64,000 nucleotides of DNA, from contig JAZUKV010000017.1 in the NCBI GenBank assembly GCA_045643465.1, forward strand, positions 40,664-104,663. Direction: 5' to 3'. The position numbers and the translations under genes were made by a program. This document shows, piece after piece, positions 1 to 7,228 of the stretch (positions within the stretch are counted from its first letter, which is position 1; each line of letters opens with the position of its first letter). Below the pieces are notes generated by a model. It was given only the letters and a program-made list of their open reading frames with translations, did not search any database and had not been told where the DNA came from. This DNA comes from CAG-492 sp045643465 (GTDB lineage: Bacteria; Bacillota; Clostridia; TANB77; CAG-508).

Positions 1-360
1 TAATTTATCACATATGTACTGGTTAATAGATTGTGGTAATCTATCGTTTAATAGCATTGGCTTGTATCCTGCCATTAATAAAGCCCAAAAAGACATAATC
101 CATTCGATAGAATTTTCCATTTTAATTCCTACAAATGAACCTGCCTTATCAGAAATTTTTTCAGTTAAATAATTAGCAGTTTTTTTACACAAACTATCAC
201 ATTCTTTGTATGTTATTTTTGAAATTCTATATTCTTTCATATACTCACAAAAAATGCGTTCCCCTTGATTATGTATAATGTTGTAAAGGCCTTCAAATGT
301 ATAATTTGAAGATTTTAAATTATTAATTTTTTCTTTAACAATTAAATTTATATTTTCCAT
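1..360 (-). CDS. AMP-binding (acyl-CoA synthetase/ligase family) enzyme, N-terminal part only
   Basis: The reading frame opens at an ATG at 358-360 on the minus strand and runs off the left edge, so only about 120 N-terminal residues are present. The visible segment has the layout of the start of adenylate-forming enzymes: an ITYKECDSLCKKTANYL-like stretch, then VGIKMENSIEWIMSFWALLMAG and YKPMLLNDRLP, matching the usual 'valll.ns.e.v.a.lA...aGav.vpln' block. Family members activate a carboxylate with ATP to an acyl-AMP. The AMP-binding core (YTSGTTG-type loop) lies outside the window, so the substrate cannot be judged. The Shine-Dalgarno (SD) sequence is weak (TTAGGT). Confidence 0.72.
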   Translation of the reverse strand, partial: MENINLIVKEKINNLKSSNYTFEGLYNIIHNQGERIFCEYMKEYRISKITYKECDSLCKKTANYLTEKISDKAGSFVGIKMENSIEWIMSFWALLMAGYKPMLLNDRLPQSINQYICDKL

Positions 361-497
361 TTTTCTATACCTAAATCTATATATTTTACAATTTTCATTA
401 TACTTAAAGTTCTATAAAATGTCTATACGAAATTTGTAAAAAAAAATCACAATTTCTAGTAAAATGTAAAAATTTGTTTAAGTTGTTCGTGCAAAAA

Positions 498-536
498 AAA
501 TAAGACTTCATTATTAAAATGAAATCTTATTTCTTT
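498..536 (-). terminator. Rho-independent terminator of the small envelope protein gene
   Basis: An inverted repeat (AAATAAGA-TTCAT / ATGAA-TCTTATTT, one mismatch) is followed on the minus strand by eight T residues. It overlaps the last codons of the gene ending at 527. Confidence 0.75.
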
Positions 537-757
537 TTAAATTTTTTATATCCTAGATATCCGCCTCCTCCTAAAGCAGTTAAAGCAATTGCACTTCCTA
601 TAAAACTAGAGCCTCCTTCTGCTGTTATGGATGTTTTATCTTTGTGTCCTCCATTTGCATCTGCTCTTCCTGAATGTGCATAACTATTAGTTCCTATTAT
701 TAAAGTGCATACAATTACTATTAACATTGCTATTTTCTTTTTTATATTTATTTCCAT
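527..757 (-). CDS. Small exported protein with truncated YHYH-type motif and C-terminal membrane anchor
   Basis: The preferred start is the ATG at 757 (GGGAG eight bases upstream), giving 76 residues; an earlier in-frame ATG at 817 lacks an SD. A basic N-terminus and hydrophobic core (KKKIAMLIVIVCTLIIGTNSYA) look like a signal peptide. The mature protein begins AHSGRADANGGHKD, the conserved opening of YHYH-domain proteins. The expected YHYHCGG and PAHLH parts are missing and are replaced by a glycine-rich hydrophobic segment (FIGSAIALTALGGGGYLGY) and a KKFKKK tail, as in a sorting or anchor helix. Function unknown; an envelope location is inferred. Confidence 0.6.
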   Translation of the reverse strand: MEINIKKKIAMLIVIVCTLIIGTNSYAHSGRADANGGHKDKTSITAEGGSSFIGSAIALTALGGGGYLGYKKFKKK

Positions 758-839
758 ATTTATCTCCCATAAATATAATATCAAATAAAAATTGAAAAGT
801 TCGTCGAAACGTGTCAAAATAAATAATTTTTGTGATTTT

Positions 840-1313
840 TTAAATGATTTTTATTGGAGTATAATCTATAACATCGCAAGATACGCAAATATGGTTATTT
901 GCCTCAAAACTTTCATCTAATGGTTGATTGTGTATATGCCCAAATACATTTATTTGACCTTCTTTCAAATCATGAATTGGTTCATGTGTTAACACTAAAT
1001 TTTCTAATATTAATTTTTTTCTGTATACTTCACTAAATCCTATATTTTTCCACTCTTTTGTGCCTCTTTTTAAATCATGATTTCCTTTAATTAAAATTTT
1101 ATTTCCATTTAACTTTCCTACAAGCACTTTTAATTCCTCTGTTGTTCCAAAACCTACATCTCCTAAATGATAAACTGTATCTTCTTTTTTTACAGTTTCG
1201 TTCCATCTTTGTATGATATATTCATTCATTTGGTCTGCATTTTCAAATGGCCTTTGGCAATATTCTATTATGTTTTCATGATTAAAGTGTGTGTCTGCTA
1301 TAAAATAAATCAT
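840..1313 (-). CDS. Calcineurin-like metallophosphoesterase
   Basis: 157 residues. The motifs of a small metallophosphoesterase appear in order: FIADTHFNH at the N-terminus (D and H metal ligands), GDVGFG (about residue 51), GNHD (about 77), LTHEP (about 107) and GHIHNQP (about 124). These ligands normally hold two metal ions that hydrolyse a phosphate ester. Length and motif spacing match the YfcE/phage-type single-domain family. The physiological substrate cannot be told. It is read from its own SD (GAAAGGTGA). A 12-base inverted pair of 'AAGTGGAC / GTCCACTT' sits just upstream (about 1355-1380). Confidence 0.85.
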   Translation of the reverse strand: MIYFIADTHFNHENIIEYCQRPFENADQMNEYIIQRWNETVKKEDTVYHLGDVGFGTTEELKVLVGKLNGNKILIKGNHDLKRGTKEWKNIGFSEVYRKKLILENLVLTHEPIHDLKEGQINVFGHIHNQPLDESFEANNHICVSCDVIDYTPIKII

Positions 1314-1396
1314 TAAATCACCTTTCTTTTGATAAAAAAAATGAACTTTTTACTGAAGTGGACATTTTGGAGTCCACTTCATAATTTAGTTCATCC

Positions 1397-1912
1397 CTAT
1401 TTTGATATTCTTTTTCTTATTTCTACATCGTGGTCTTGTAAATTTTTTACTAACCCTGTCATATCTTTTTCTTCATCAGTATTAAACAAATAGTTTGCTA
1501 TGGTATGTGGCAAAACTATAAATGATGCTGCAAATGATACTATGCTGTTAATCATAGAAATTATTAAAGTTTCTTTACTTACATCATTAAACAAGCAATA
1601 TACTGTAACAAAAAACATTAGTGTAGCAATTGCCAATAATATTATGATGCAAGTTGCAAAAAATATTTTTTTAAACCATAATTTGGCTGATAAATTTTGC
1701 TTTGTATTTTTAACATATGCATCCAACAATTGGTTAAAAGATTTATTATTTGCTTTTATATATCCTATATCACTTTCTAACATCTTGTCATTATGAACAA
1801 TTAAAATTTTGTTATTGTCATCATTATCTTGTTTTAAATATTTCTGTATTATATCTTTACTTTCTTCTGCTTCTTTTGTATCAAGTTTTACTATTTCTTC
1901 TTCATTGTTCAT
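1397..1912 (-). CDS. Two-transmembrane protein of unknown function, paired with ImmA/IrrE peptidase
   Basis: 171 residues: an acidic, lysine-rich cytosolic N-terminus of about 75 residues, then two predicted membrane helices (FFATCIIILLAIATLMFFVTVY and LIISMINSIVSFAASFIVL), and a short charged tail. No catalytic motif is recognised. It follows the ImmA/IrrE gene after only ten bases (SD GGTGA), so the two are almost certainly co-transcribed. In ImmA pairs the peptidase usually cleaves a repressor or an associated protein; this membrane protein could be its partner or an effector, but that is inference. Confidence 0.65.
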   Translation of the reverse strand: MNNEEEIVKLDTKEAEESKDIIQKYLKQDNDDNNKILIVHNDKMLESDIGYIKANNKSFNQLLDAYVKNTKQNLSAKLWFKKIFFATCIIILLAIATLMFFVTVYCLFNDVSKETLIISMINSIVSFAASFIVLPHTIANYLFNTDEEKDMTGLVKNLQDHDVEIRKRISK

Positions 1913-1922
1913 TTTTTCACCA

Positions 1923-2468
1923 TTAATTTAATCCTAACTCTATAAAACGTCTATCTACTGCTCTTGTTGAAACTTGAAAATAATCTGCTAAGTTTAATAT
2001 TATTTGTGTGCTTTCTGCAAATTTGTTGTATTGTTTTAAAAATTCTTCTTTTGGCATTAATAGCTCTGCTGCAAATCTATTAGCTCTTTTTTCTTTTTCA
2101 CTGTCTGCGTCATCTGTTTTATACGTATTATAAAATTCTGACATTTGATTTGGATAGTCAAATAAATAGTGACCTAATTCATGTGCTATTGTAAATCTTT
2201 GATGGCCTAAACTATCTTTTGAATTTACACATATCATTTTTCTTTTTCCAAATTTCTTTATAACTTCATCGCTTATAACAATGTATCCACTTAATTCATC
2301 TTTTAATTCTTGCTGTCCTACTAAAAAATCTAGCTCTTTCATTATTTTTATAATGGGAATCGGAAATTCTTTAGTTTTTAAATCATCAATGATTTTTTTT
2401 GCTATTTCTGGAATGTGATCTAAGTCTTTTGGCATTGTTCTGATTTCGTTTATAAGTGTTTGGTCCAT
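1923..2468 (-). CDS. ImmA/IrrE family zinc metallopeptidase
   Basis: 181 residues from the ATG at 2468, chosen because AGAAAGGAG lies eight bases upstream; an earlier in-frame start at 2489 would overlap that SD. The signature FTIAHELGHYLF (HELGH near residues 96-100) gives the HExxH zinc site. EKRANRFAAELLMP supplies the third ligand glutamate and the family-typical FAAELLMP block. ImmA/IrrE enzymes cleave repressors or regulators, usually in mobile elements or stress responses. No adjacent XRE repressor is seen; the next gene is a two-TM protein. Confidence 0.85.
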   Translation of the reverse strand: MDQTLINEIRTMPKDLDHIPEIAKKIIDDLKTKEFPIPIIKIMKELDFLVGQQELKDELSGYIVISDEVIKKFGKRKMICVNSKDSLGHQRFTIAHELGHYLFDYPNQMSEFYNTYKTDDADSEKEKRANRFAAELLMPKEEFLKQYNKFAESTQIILNLADYFQVSTRAVDRRFIELGLN

Positions 2469-2585
2469 ATTTAAAATCTCCTTTCTCATTTCACTTTCTA
2501 AAATGTATCTTTACATTTTATTGGTCTATTTCACAAATATTATATATTATCGAAAAAGTTTTTTCAATAATTTTTCTGTGCTCTT

Positions 2586-3038
2586 TTATCTCTTTTTATA
2601 TAATATGATTTCTGGGTTATCTCCGTTTATTCCATATTCACTTATTAAAATAAATTCCATGTTTGCTACTATTCCAAAGCATCTTATTAGCTTTTCGTCA
2701 TTGAATTCACATTCTAATTGGTTACCTAAATATATTTCGTTATCATTTAAAAATTTTACCGTTTTTCCGTTTGTTAGCGGATATTCTAGATTTACAAATG
2801 CTCCGTTTAGTGCATATAGCTCTTCTACTTTTGGCATTCCTGGAATTTTTATTTGATTTATTTCGTCTATTAGCTGCTTTTTGTATGCTTCATAATTTTC
2901 TTTTCCTCCTGTTTGTATGTATCTTGCTATGAAACATTCTTTTCCGAATGGACATCCTTTTGTTTCTTTGCACCCTTTGCATGTGCTGTTCTTTTTGTAT
3001 CCGCATTCTTGGCAGTTGGCTCCGCATATTGAACACAT
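2586..3038 (-). CDS. DUF3795-like cysteine-rich protein
   Basis: 150 residues with a cysteine cluster at the N-terminus (CSICGANCQECGY, CKGCKETKGCPFGKECFIARY) typical of DUF3795 zinc/iron-binding-type small proteins, followed by a mixed domain with no recognised active site. SD AGGAGG lies seven bases before the ATG. It stands alone, upstream of and codirectional with the ImmA pair but separated by about 100 bases. Biochemical function is unknown for the family. Confidence 0.7.
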   Translation of the reverse strand: MCSICGANCQECGYKKNSTCKGCKETKGCPFGKECFIARYIQTGGKENYEAYKKQLIDEINQIKIPGMPKVEELYALNGAFVNLEYPLTNGKTVKFLNDNEIYLGNQLECEFNDEKLIRCFGIVANMEFILISEYGINGDNPEIILYKKR

Positions 3039-3186
3039 AGTTTTTCCTCCTGATTTTTTTATTTACTATATCATAAACAGTTCTATTAAAAAATATTTTT
3101 TAAGATATTTTTGATTTTTTGATATGATGACGAGATAAATAGATTCGGAATAAAGGCTGTTATAATTTTGGATGTGCAATAAAAAA

Positions 3187-3223
3187 ATAACCCCCACCAA
3201 GTACTTGCGCATTGGCGAGGGGC
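3187..3223 (-). terminator. Terminator of the deoxyribosyltransferase-like gene
   Basis: On the minus strand CCCC-(TCG)-CCAA pairs with TTGG-(T)-GGGG across an 11-base loop, followed by TTATTTTTTT. It is GC-rich like the gene it ends and unlike the AT-rich surroundings. Confidence 0.7.
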
Positions 3224-3250
3224 TCTTTTAAGTTGAGCAAACTACAGAAT

Positions 3251-3652
3251 TTAATACTGACCGTTGAGAAACTCTGCAATTTCATCAAGGTTTTCGAAAA
3301 CTTTTGCTCCGTTGCCAGCTACCATTTTAGCGGTTGCCTTAAGGCTCTTGAGCATATGGCCTTCGAACTCATCCGGGAGATAGCAAAATAATGTGCGTTC
3401 AGGGTATTTGTTACTGCAGTCTACGACTTCAGCGACAGAAAAAACGCCAACCATCTCTTTAGAGAGTACAAAGAGGACATATCTTGCTTCAGCTCTCGCC
3501 TGATCTTCAATGGCCTGACATTCAGGCGTCCAATCGGGTACAACCGGATTGAAGGTTTCAACTTTGCTGCTTAGCTTTGTTAAAAGTTCTTCTCTCCAAG
3601 TTGATGTTGAGCATGTTCCTCCAAGGAACGTAGTGTTCTCAAATGCTGCCAT
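3251..3652 (-). CDS. Nucleoside 2-deoxyribosyltransferase-like protein (GC-rich, probably acquired)
   Basis: 133 residues. It opens with FLGGTCSTSTWREELL, the glycine-rich first strand and loop of nucleoside 2-deoxyribosyltransferase-like folds. It continues with FNPVVPDWTPEC, an EARYVLFVLSKEM strand and VFSVAEVVDCSNKYPERTLFCYLP, where SVAEVV fits the family's catalytic-glutamate helix. Such enzymes swap bases on deoxyribonucleosides or hydrolyse modified nucleotides; the exact reaction here is uncertain. The gene is markedly GC-richer than its neighbours (near 47% by eye), has its own strong promoter with an overlapping palindrome, and its own terminator: a self-contained, transferred-looking unit. 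Confidence 0.7.
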   Translation of the reverse strand: MAAFENTTFLGGTCSTSTWREELLTKLSSKVETFNPVVPDWTPECQAIEDQARAEARYVLFVLSKEMVGVFSVAEVVDCSNKYPERTLFCYLPDEFEGHMLKSLKATAKMVAGNGAKVFENLDEIAEFLNGQY

Positions 3653-3717
3653 GATAAGCCCTTTCCGCCCTTATAGGACTTGACATCATTATCTGATGCC
3701 CGTTTTATTTTATTATT

Positions 3718-3767
3718 TGTACCGAGGTACATATAATTATTATATCATTTTATGTTAATTTAGTCAA
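3718..3767 (-). promoter_or_regulatory. Promoter with palindromic operator for the deoxyribosyltransferase-like gene
   Basis: Minus strand: -35 TTGACT (3762-3767), a 17-base spacer, -10 TATAAT (3739-3744), then the perfect 14-base palindrome TGTACCGAGGTACA (3718-3731) at the expected transcription start. The -35/-10 surroundings (TTGACTAAA...AAAATGATATAATAAT) are nearly the same as the promoter at 20546-20574. Confidence 0.75.
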
Positions 3768-3860
3768 TTTTTAGAGATTTTTCGTTTTACCTATTTGGGA
3801 TGCTTAAATGCTTCTTTTCCTAAATAGCTTTTCAGCGGAATGTTGAAAATTTTGGTATGG

Positions 3861-3905
3861 TGATTACGGAAAATAGATTTTAGATATTGACCTTCGGGTT
3901 ATGAG
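3861..3905 (-). repeat. attL: degenerate copy of a tRNA 3' end (left boundary of element)
   Basis: These 45 bases align without gaps to the tRNA 3' end at 16641-16685 with 34 identities. The last 17 bases (3889-3905) are identical. Eight of the eleven differences are G-to-A or C-to-T changes away from the functional tRNA sequence, as expected of an unselected remnant. Confidence 0.75.
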
Positions 3906-4025
3906 AACTTACTTAGCGTTTTGTGTTTGTTATTGAAAATGTTAGTTTTTATTTATATTCCAATAGTTTCATAAGTTTTTATTTATGGAATTTTTATGCC
4001 ATTTTTAGTCATTTTTTTAGCATTT

Positions 4026-4044
4026 TGTCCCCAAAATGTCCCCA
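4026..4044 (+). repeat. Left-end arm-type repeat pair TGTCCCCA
   Basis: Two TGTCCCCA copies at 4026-4033 and 4037-4044, 11 bp start to start (one helical turn), 120-150 bp inside the left core site. The same pair with the same spacing and orientation recurs inside the right end. Likely integrase arm-binding sites. Confidence 0.6.
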
Positions 4045-4163
4045 GACTTTTATAAGTCTTGAGACTCTATGTTTGAAAAATTGCAAAACATATTTTGAAT
4101 TTTTATTTATTTTTATGGAGTTTATAGTCTTGTATTCAATAATTTAATTATTGGAGGATTACT

Positions 4164-4454
4164 ATGAGTAATTTAAGAGAAGTAAAAGACGATATTTTAA
4201 CAGAATGGTTATTATTTAGAGAGGAAGAATTATCTAGATTATCAGATGAAGATAAAAAACATTTTATTCACTTTGAAGAAATAGCAAAAGATATTATGAG
4301 AAATGTACCTAATAAGAACAAAAAGTACGTTCAGAAGCAATTAAATAAATTAGACGATAACTTTATGGACTATATCTTTTATTGGAACGAGAAATACTAT
4401 AGAAACGGATTTGCTGATGGAGTAAATATAGTTATTGGGTGTTTGGATGAATAG
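4164..4454 (+). CDS. Small element-borne protein of unknown function
   Basis: 96 residues, start ATG with GGAGG upstream (TTGGAGGATTACT). Charged and helical throughout (WLLFREEELSRLSDEDKKHFIHFEEIAKDI; KYVQKQLNKLDDNFMDYIFYWNEKYYRNGFADG), with no membrane segment or metal motif. The C-terminal 'YW.EKYYRNGFADGVNI' resembles short accessory proteins commonly carried by Firmicutes integrative elements, but no function is known. It is the first gene inside the left end, monocistronic, and closed by a perfect hairpin. Confidence 0.6.
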   Translation: MSNLREVKDDILTEWLLFREEELSRLSDEDKKHFIHFEEIAKDIMRNVPNKNKKYVQKQLNKLDDNFMDYIFYWNEKYYRNGFADGVNIVIGCLDE

Positions 4455-4459
4455 CAATA

Positions 4460-4482
4460 AAGTGCTGCAATCTGCAGCACTT
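4460..4482 (+). terminator. Rho-independent terminator (probably bidirectional)
   Basis: A perfect 10-bp stem AAGTGCTGCA / TGCAGCACTT with a three-base loop, then TTATTT. It lies between the plus-strand gene ending at 4454 and the minus-strand KAP gene ending at 4487, and can serve both. Confidence 0.85.
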
Positions 4483-4486
4483 TTAT

Positions 4487-5806
4487 TTATAATGATACCT
4501 TTATTAATTTCATAAATGTCTTATTAAATCCTGACGTTTTAAATACTTTTAAATAAACATCTATTATTTTATCGTATAAATATTCATCTGGAACTTCTTC
4601 CATATCTCTTGGAATATCTATAAATTCATATAACCAACCTTCTCTTTCATTCTGATCTAAGTAAAATTTTAAATCCTTTAAAGCATCTTTTAATTTTTCT
4701 GTTTTACCGTTTAAACATTCATTATATGCAATAATGTCTTTAATTTTAAAAGCAAAAATTATCGGTAAAATAATTGAATATATAATTATAGTTTCCTTTT
4801 TATTAAAATACATAAAGCCATTTTTTTCACTCTCGATATAATCTTTTGCAGTATTATATAATATTTTATATCTATTACAATCTCTTAAAGTAAATTGATA
4901 TTTATCAATCATAGAATAAAAAACATCATGTGGTAAATAAGTTGTCTTTCTAAAGTCCAAATATTTTTTACAATATTCAATGCTTCTTAAATTATCAACT
5001 GTAATAACATAATCATAAAACTTATTTAAATAACTATATGAATTAAAATTCATTCCAAATTGATTATTAATTATATTTTTTAATTCATTATTATTTGCAA
5101 CAACAATTATAGTTACATTATTCAAATTATAAAAATGTTTTATAGTTTCTAACATCTTAGTTGCATATACTGGATTACATCTATCAAGTTCATCAATTAC
5201 CAAAATCATTCGCTTATCGCCTAATATTTTATCTATTAATTCTTTAAATAATACCTTTTTTTCTTCATTAGTATTAATCTCTTTAGCCAAATCATCAAAA
5301 GTTTTTATCTTATCAATATTATCTGAATTTAAATCTACATTTAAAAGTTTATTTGATATAATTTTAGTTAAGAGATTTAGTACTTCTTTAAAAAAATCTT
5401 CACTATTAAATTTGCTAGTCACTTTATCTTTAAATTTTGGATATTCATTTAAAATATTATATATTATCGAGTCAAAAGGATTATTATGATCATCATTCTC
5501 CCATGCATTATAGTAAAATATTAAATTGTTTTCTGATATTTTTAATAAATCCTCTTTAACATCATTAAAACTTTTAAATTGATCTGTCTCAGAATATTTT
5601 TTATAATTTTTTATTAAATATTCAAATTGCTTTACTAAAAAAGTCTTTCCCACACCCCATTCTCCATCAATACATATAGTATCACTCTCATTTATATTTT
5701 TTATTAGCCTTATTAGACTATCTAAATACTCTTTATTATTTAATTTGTCCTCTAATAATGAATTATGTATATTTAAATCATTTGCCTCTATTTCATATTT
5801 TTCCAT
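4487..5806 (-). CDS. KAP-family P-loop NTPase
   Basis: 439 residues. Walker A is GEWGVGKT (48-55), followed by the KAP-typical IFYYNAWENDDHNNPF (about 96-111). Walker B is ILVIDELDRC (201-210) with the DELDR signature, then an IIVVANNNEL sensor-like strand (about 232-242). A moderately hydrophobic stretch (IIIYSIILPIIFAFKI, about 340-360) could be a membrane or core helix. KAP NTPases couple ATP to assembly of membrane or nucleic-acid-linked complexes, and several lie in antiphage loci. Here it is alone, convergent with the small gene at the left end and divergent from the restriction-modification control gene. No dedicated partner is visible, so a single-gene or RM-assisting defence role is only an inference. 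Confidence 0.85.
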   Translation of the reverse strand: MEKYEIEANDLNIHNSLLEDKLNNKEYLDSLIRLIKNINESDTICIDGEWGVGKTFLVKQFEYLIKNYKKYSETDQFKSFNDVKEDLLKISENNLIFYYNAWENDDHNNPFDSIIYNILNEYPKFKDKVTSKFNSEDFFKEVLNLLTKIISNKLLNVDLNSDNIDKIKTFDDLAKEINTNEEKKVLFKELIDKILGDKRMILVIDELDRCNPVYATKMLETIKHFYNLNNVTIIVVANNNELKNIINNQFGMNFNSYSYLNKFYDYVITVDNLRSIEYCKKYLDFRKTTYLPHDVFYSMIDKYQFTLRDCNRYKILYNTAKDYIESEKNGFMYFNKKETIIIYSIILPIIFAFKIKDIIAYNECLNGKTEKLKDALKDLKFYLDQNEREGWLYEFIDIPRDMEEVPDEYLYDKIIDVYLKVFKTSGFNKTFMKLIKVSL

Positions 5807-5942
5807 ATAAATTCCTTTCTCCTATTTATATTTTTGTATATTTATTATTTCAGCTGATATTAAATTTGTCATATTTCTAATATATTTCTACCAAATTATA
5901 ACATATTTTTAATTTATATGATAGTACCTTTTGTAGTAAAAT

Positions 5943-5993
5943 GTAACTTATTGTCTGTAGAATTTTTATTTAAAATTGTATACAATAAGTTAC
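5943..5993 (+). promoter_or_regulatory. Operator-like inverted repeats upstream of the restriction-modification control gene
   Basis: A perfect 12-bp inverted repeat, GTAACTTATTGT (5943-5954) and ACAATAAGTTAC (5982-5993), has 27 bases between its arms. The right arm overlaps the palindrome TTGTATACAA (5976-5985) and ends just before the SD of the C protein gene. This is where C-protein autoregulatory boxes normally lie. Confidence 0.65.
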
Positions 5994-6006
5994 TGAGGTG
6001 AATGCA

Positions 6007-6213
6007 ATGGAAATTTGTAAAAAATTCGGAGAAAACGTAAAAAAATATCGTATTAAGCAACATTTATCACAAGAGCAATTAGCAGAATTATCTGGATTGC
6101 ATAGAACATATATTAGTGATGTTGAAAGAGGTGTGCGTAGTATATCTCTATATAATATTGAAAAAATCGCTAATTCATTGCAAATTGATATATATAACTT
6201 ATTTATTTTTTAG
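6007..6213 (+). CDS. XRE-family controller (C) protein of the restriction-modification system
   Basis: 68 residues from the ATG at 6007; the in-frame GTG at 5998 overlaps the SD (GAGGTG), so the ATG is preferred. A compact helix-turn-helix fills the protein: FGENVKKYRIKQHLSQEQLAELSGLHRTYISDVERGVRSISLYNIEKIANSL. Size and sequence are those of C proteins, dimeric regulators that delay restriction until methylation is established. It lies ten bases before the endonuclease gene, which has a strong SD (TAGGAGGTTTAAA), so the two are one transcription unit behind the inverted-repeat operator. Confidence 0.85.
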   Translation: MEICKKFGENVKKYRIKQHLSQEQLAELSGLHRTYISDVERGVRSISLYNIEKIANSLQIDIYNLFIF

Positions 6214-6223
6214 GAGGTTTAAA

Positions 6224-7204
6224 ATGAATGATATAAATAAAATTAAATTATCTGAACAGCTGATAAAAGAATTATATATAGATTTAAGAAAAAATGTAAA
6301 TAAATGGTCAAAAATTACTAATCAAACTCCTCAAGCACGTATGGGATATATTGGACAACATCTTGTTAGTATTGTAACAGGTTATCCTGGTGGAAAATCT
6401 GGAGCTCGAGGATATGATTTAATCATAAATTCTTCGGATAAAATTGAATACGCAGAAATAAAAACTTGTTATAGAGTTGATCAACTTGGTGCATGTAATA
6501 ATTGTAAAAATCCAGTTTCTAGTCTAGAAAAAAATTGTGCCTATTGTGGCAGTGATAATATTAAAAGGAATAATGATTCTAAATGGTTAATTACTATATT
6601 AAGTAAAGATCATTTATTAACCACTTTTGAACCAAAATTTTATTATTTTGTATTATTTGAATTTGAAGATATTAATGATGTACATAATAACAATATTAAT
6701 GCAACAATTTGGCGTGTTGATACAAAAAATCCTGGTTTTTATTTATGTATGCTAGATTATTACTATAATATTAGATCTAAATCAAAATCTCAAGCGCCTT
6801 TTAACATGTGGCCACATATGTTAAAATTTCATTTAACAAAACCTGTGAAAATATATGAAGCAAAAATATTTGAAGATGATACAATAAAAACTGTTCTACT
6901 TGATAATGATATTAACCGAACAGAAGATAAATTATTACCTTTGTTTGAATATAGGCAAGCTAAGAATTTAGATTTAGATACAATTTTAAATATATACAAA
7001 ATTTTAAATCTAAAATATGTATTTCCACCTGAAAAAAATTTTTTATTAAAAGAATTAGAATCCTATCAGGATAAATTTGATAACAGCAAATTAGCTGACA
7101 TTATAAGCTATGCATTGTATTATCCTAAAATTGAACCATTTATTGATTCTATACCTTTAGAAATTAAAAAATCATTAAAAAGAATACAAGAAGCTATTTT
7201 ATAG
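6224..7204 (+). CDS. MamI-like type II restriction endonuclease
   Basis: 326 residues. The N-terminal half carries a PD-(D/E)xK-like site: ARGYDLI (D65) followed by YAEIKT (E78, K80). A four-cysteine zinc knuckle interrupts the fold just after it (C91, C94, C105, C108). The ARMGYIGQHLVSIVTGYPGGKSGARGYDLI block is what I recall of the MamI family (recognition GATNNNNATC); the family assignment comes from memory, so the target site is tentative. It follows the C protein gene and faces a beta-class methyltransferase convergently. The last coding bases form one arm of a long hairpin shared with the methyltransferase 3' end. Confidence 0.75.
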   Translation: MNDINKIKLSEQLIKELYIDLRKNVNKWSKITNQTPQARMGYIGQHLVSIVTGYPGGKSGARGYDLIINSSDKIEYAEIKTCYRVDQLGACNNCKNPVSSLEKNCAYCGSDNIKRNNDSKWLITILSKDHLLTTFEPKFYYFVLFEFEDINDVHNNNINATIWRVDTKNPGFYLCMLDYYYNIRSKSKSQAPFNMWPHMLKFHLTKPVKIYEAKIFEDDTIKTVLLDNDINRTEDKLLPLFEYRQAKNLDLDTILNIYKILNLKYVFPPEKNFLLKELESYQDKFDNSKLADIISYALYYPKIEPFIDSIPLEIKKSLKRIQEAIL

Positions 7205-7228
7205 CTCTTGTATTCTTTTTAATGATTT
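7169..7228. terminator. Long bidirectional hairpin made of the 3' coding ends of both restriction-modification genes
   Basis: Arms 7169-7191 and 7206-7228 are perfectly complementary over 23 bases. Inside them, after a one-base bulge, GCTAT (7193-7197) pairs with ATAGC (7201-7205) around TTT. Both genes end within it: the endonuclease stop is at 7202-7204 and the methyltransferase stop at 7199-7201. Confidence 0.85.

Noticed and set aside
6116..6223. A longer restriction endonuclease beginning inside the C protein gene
   Set aside because: The perfect SD at 6213-6218 and the ATG at 6224 give the natural start; the extension merely reads the C gene in another frame.
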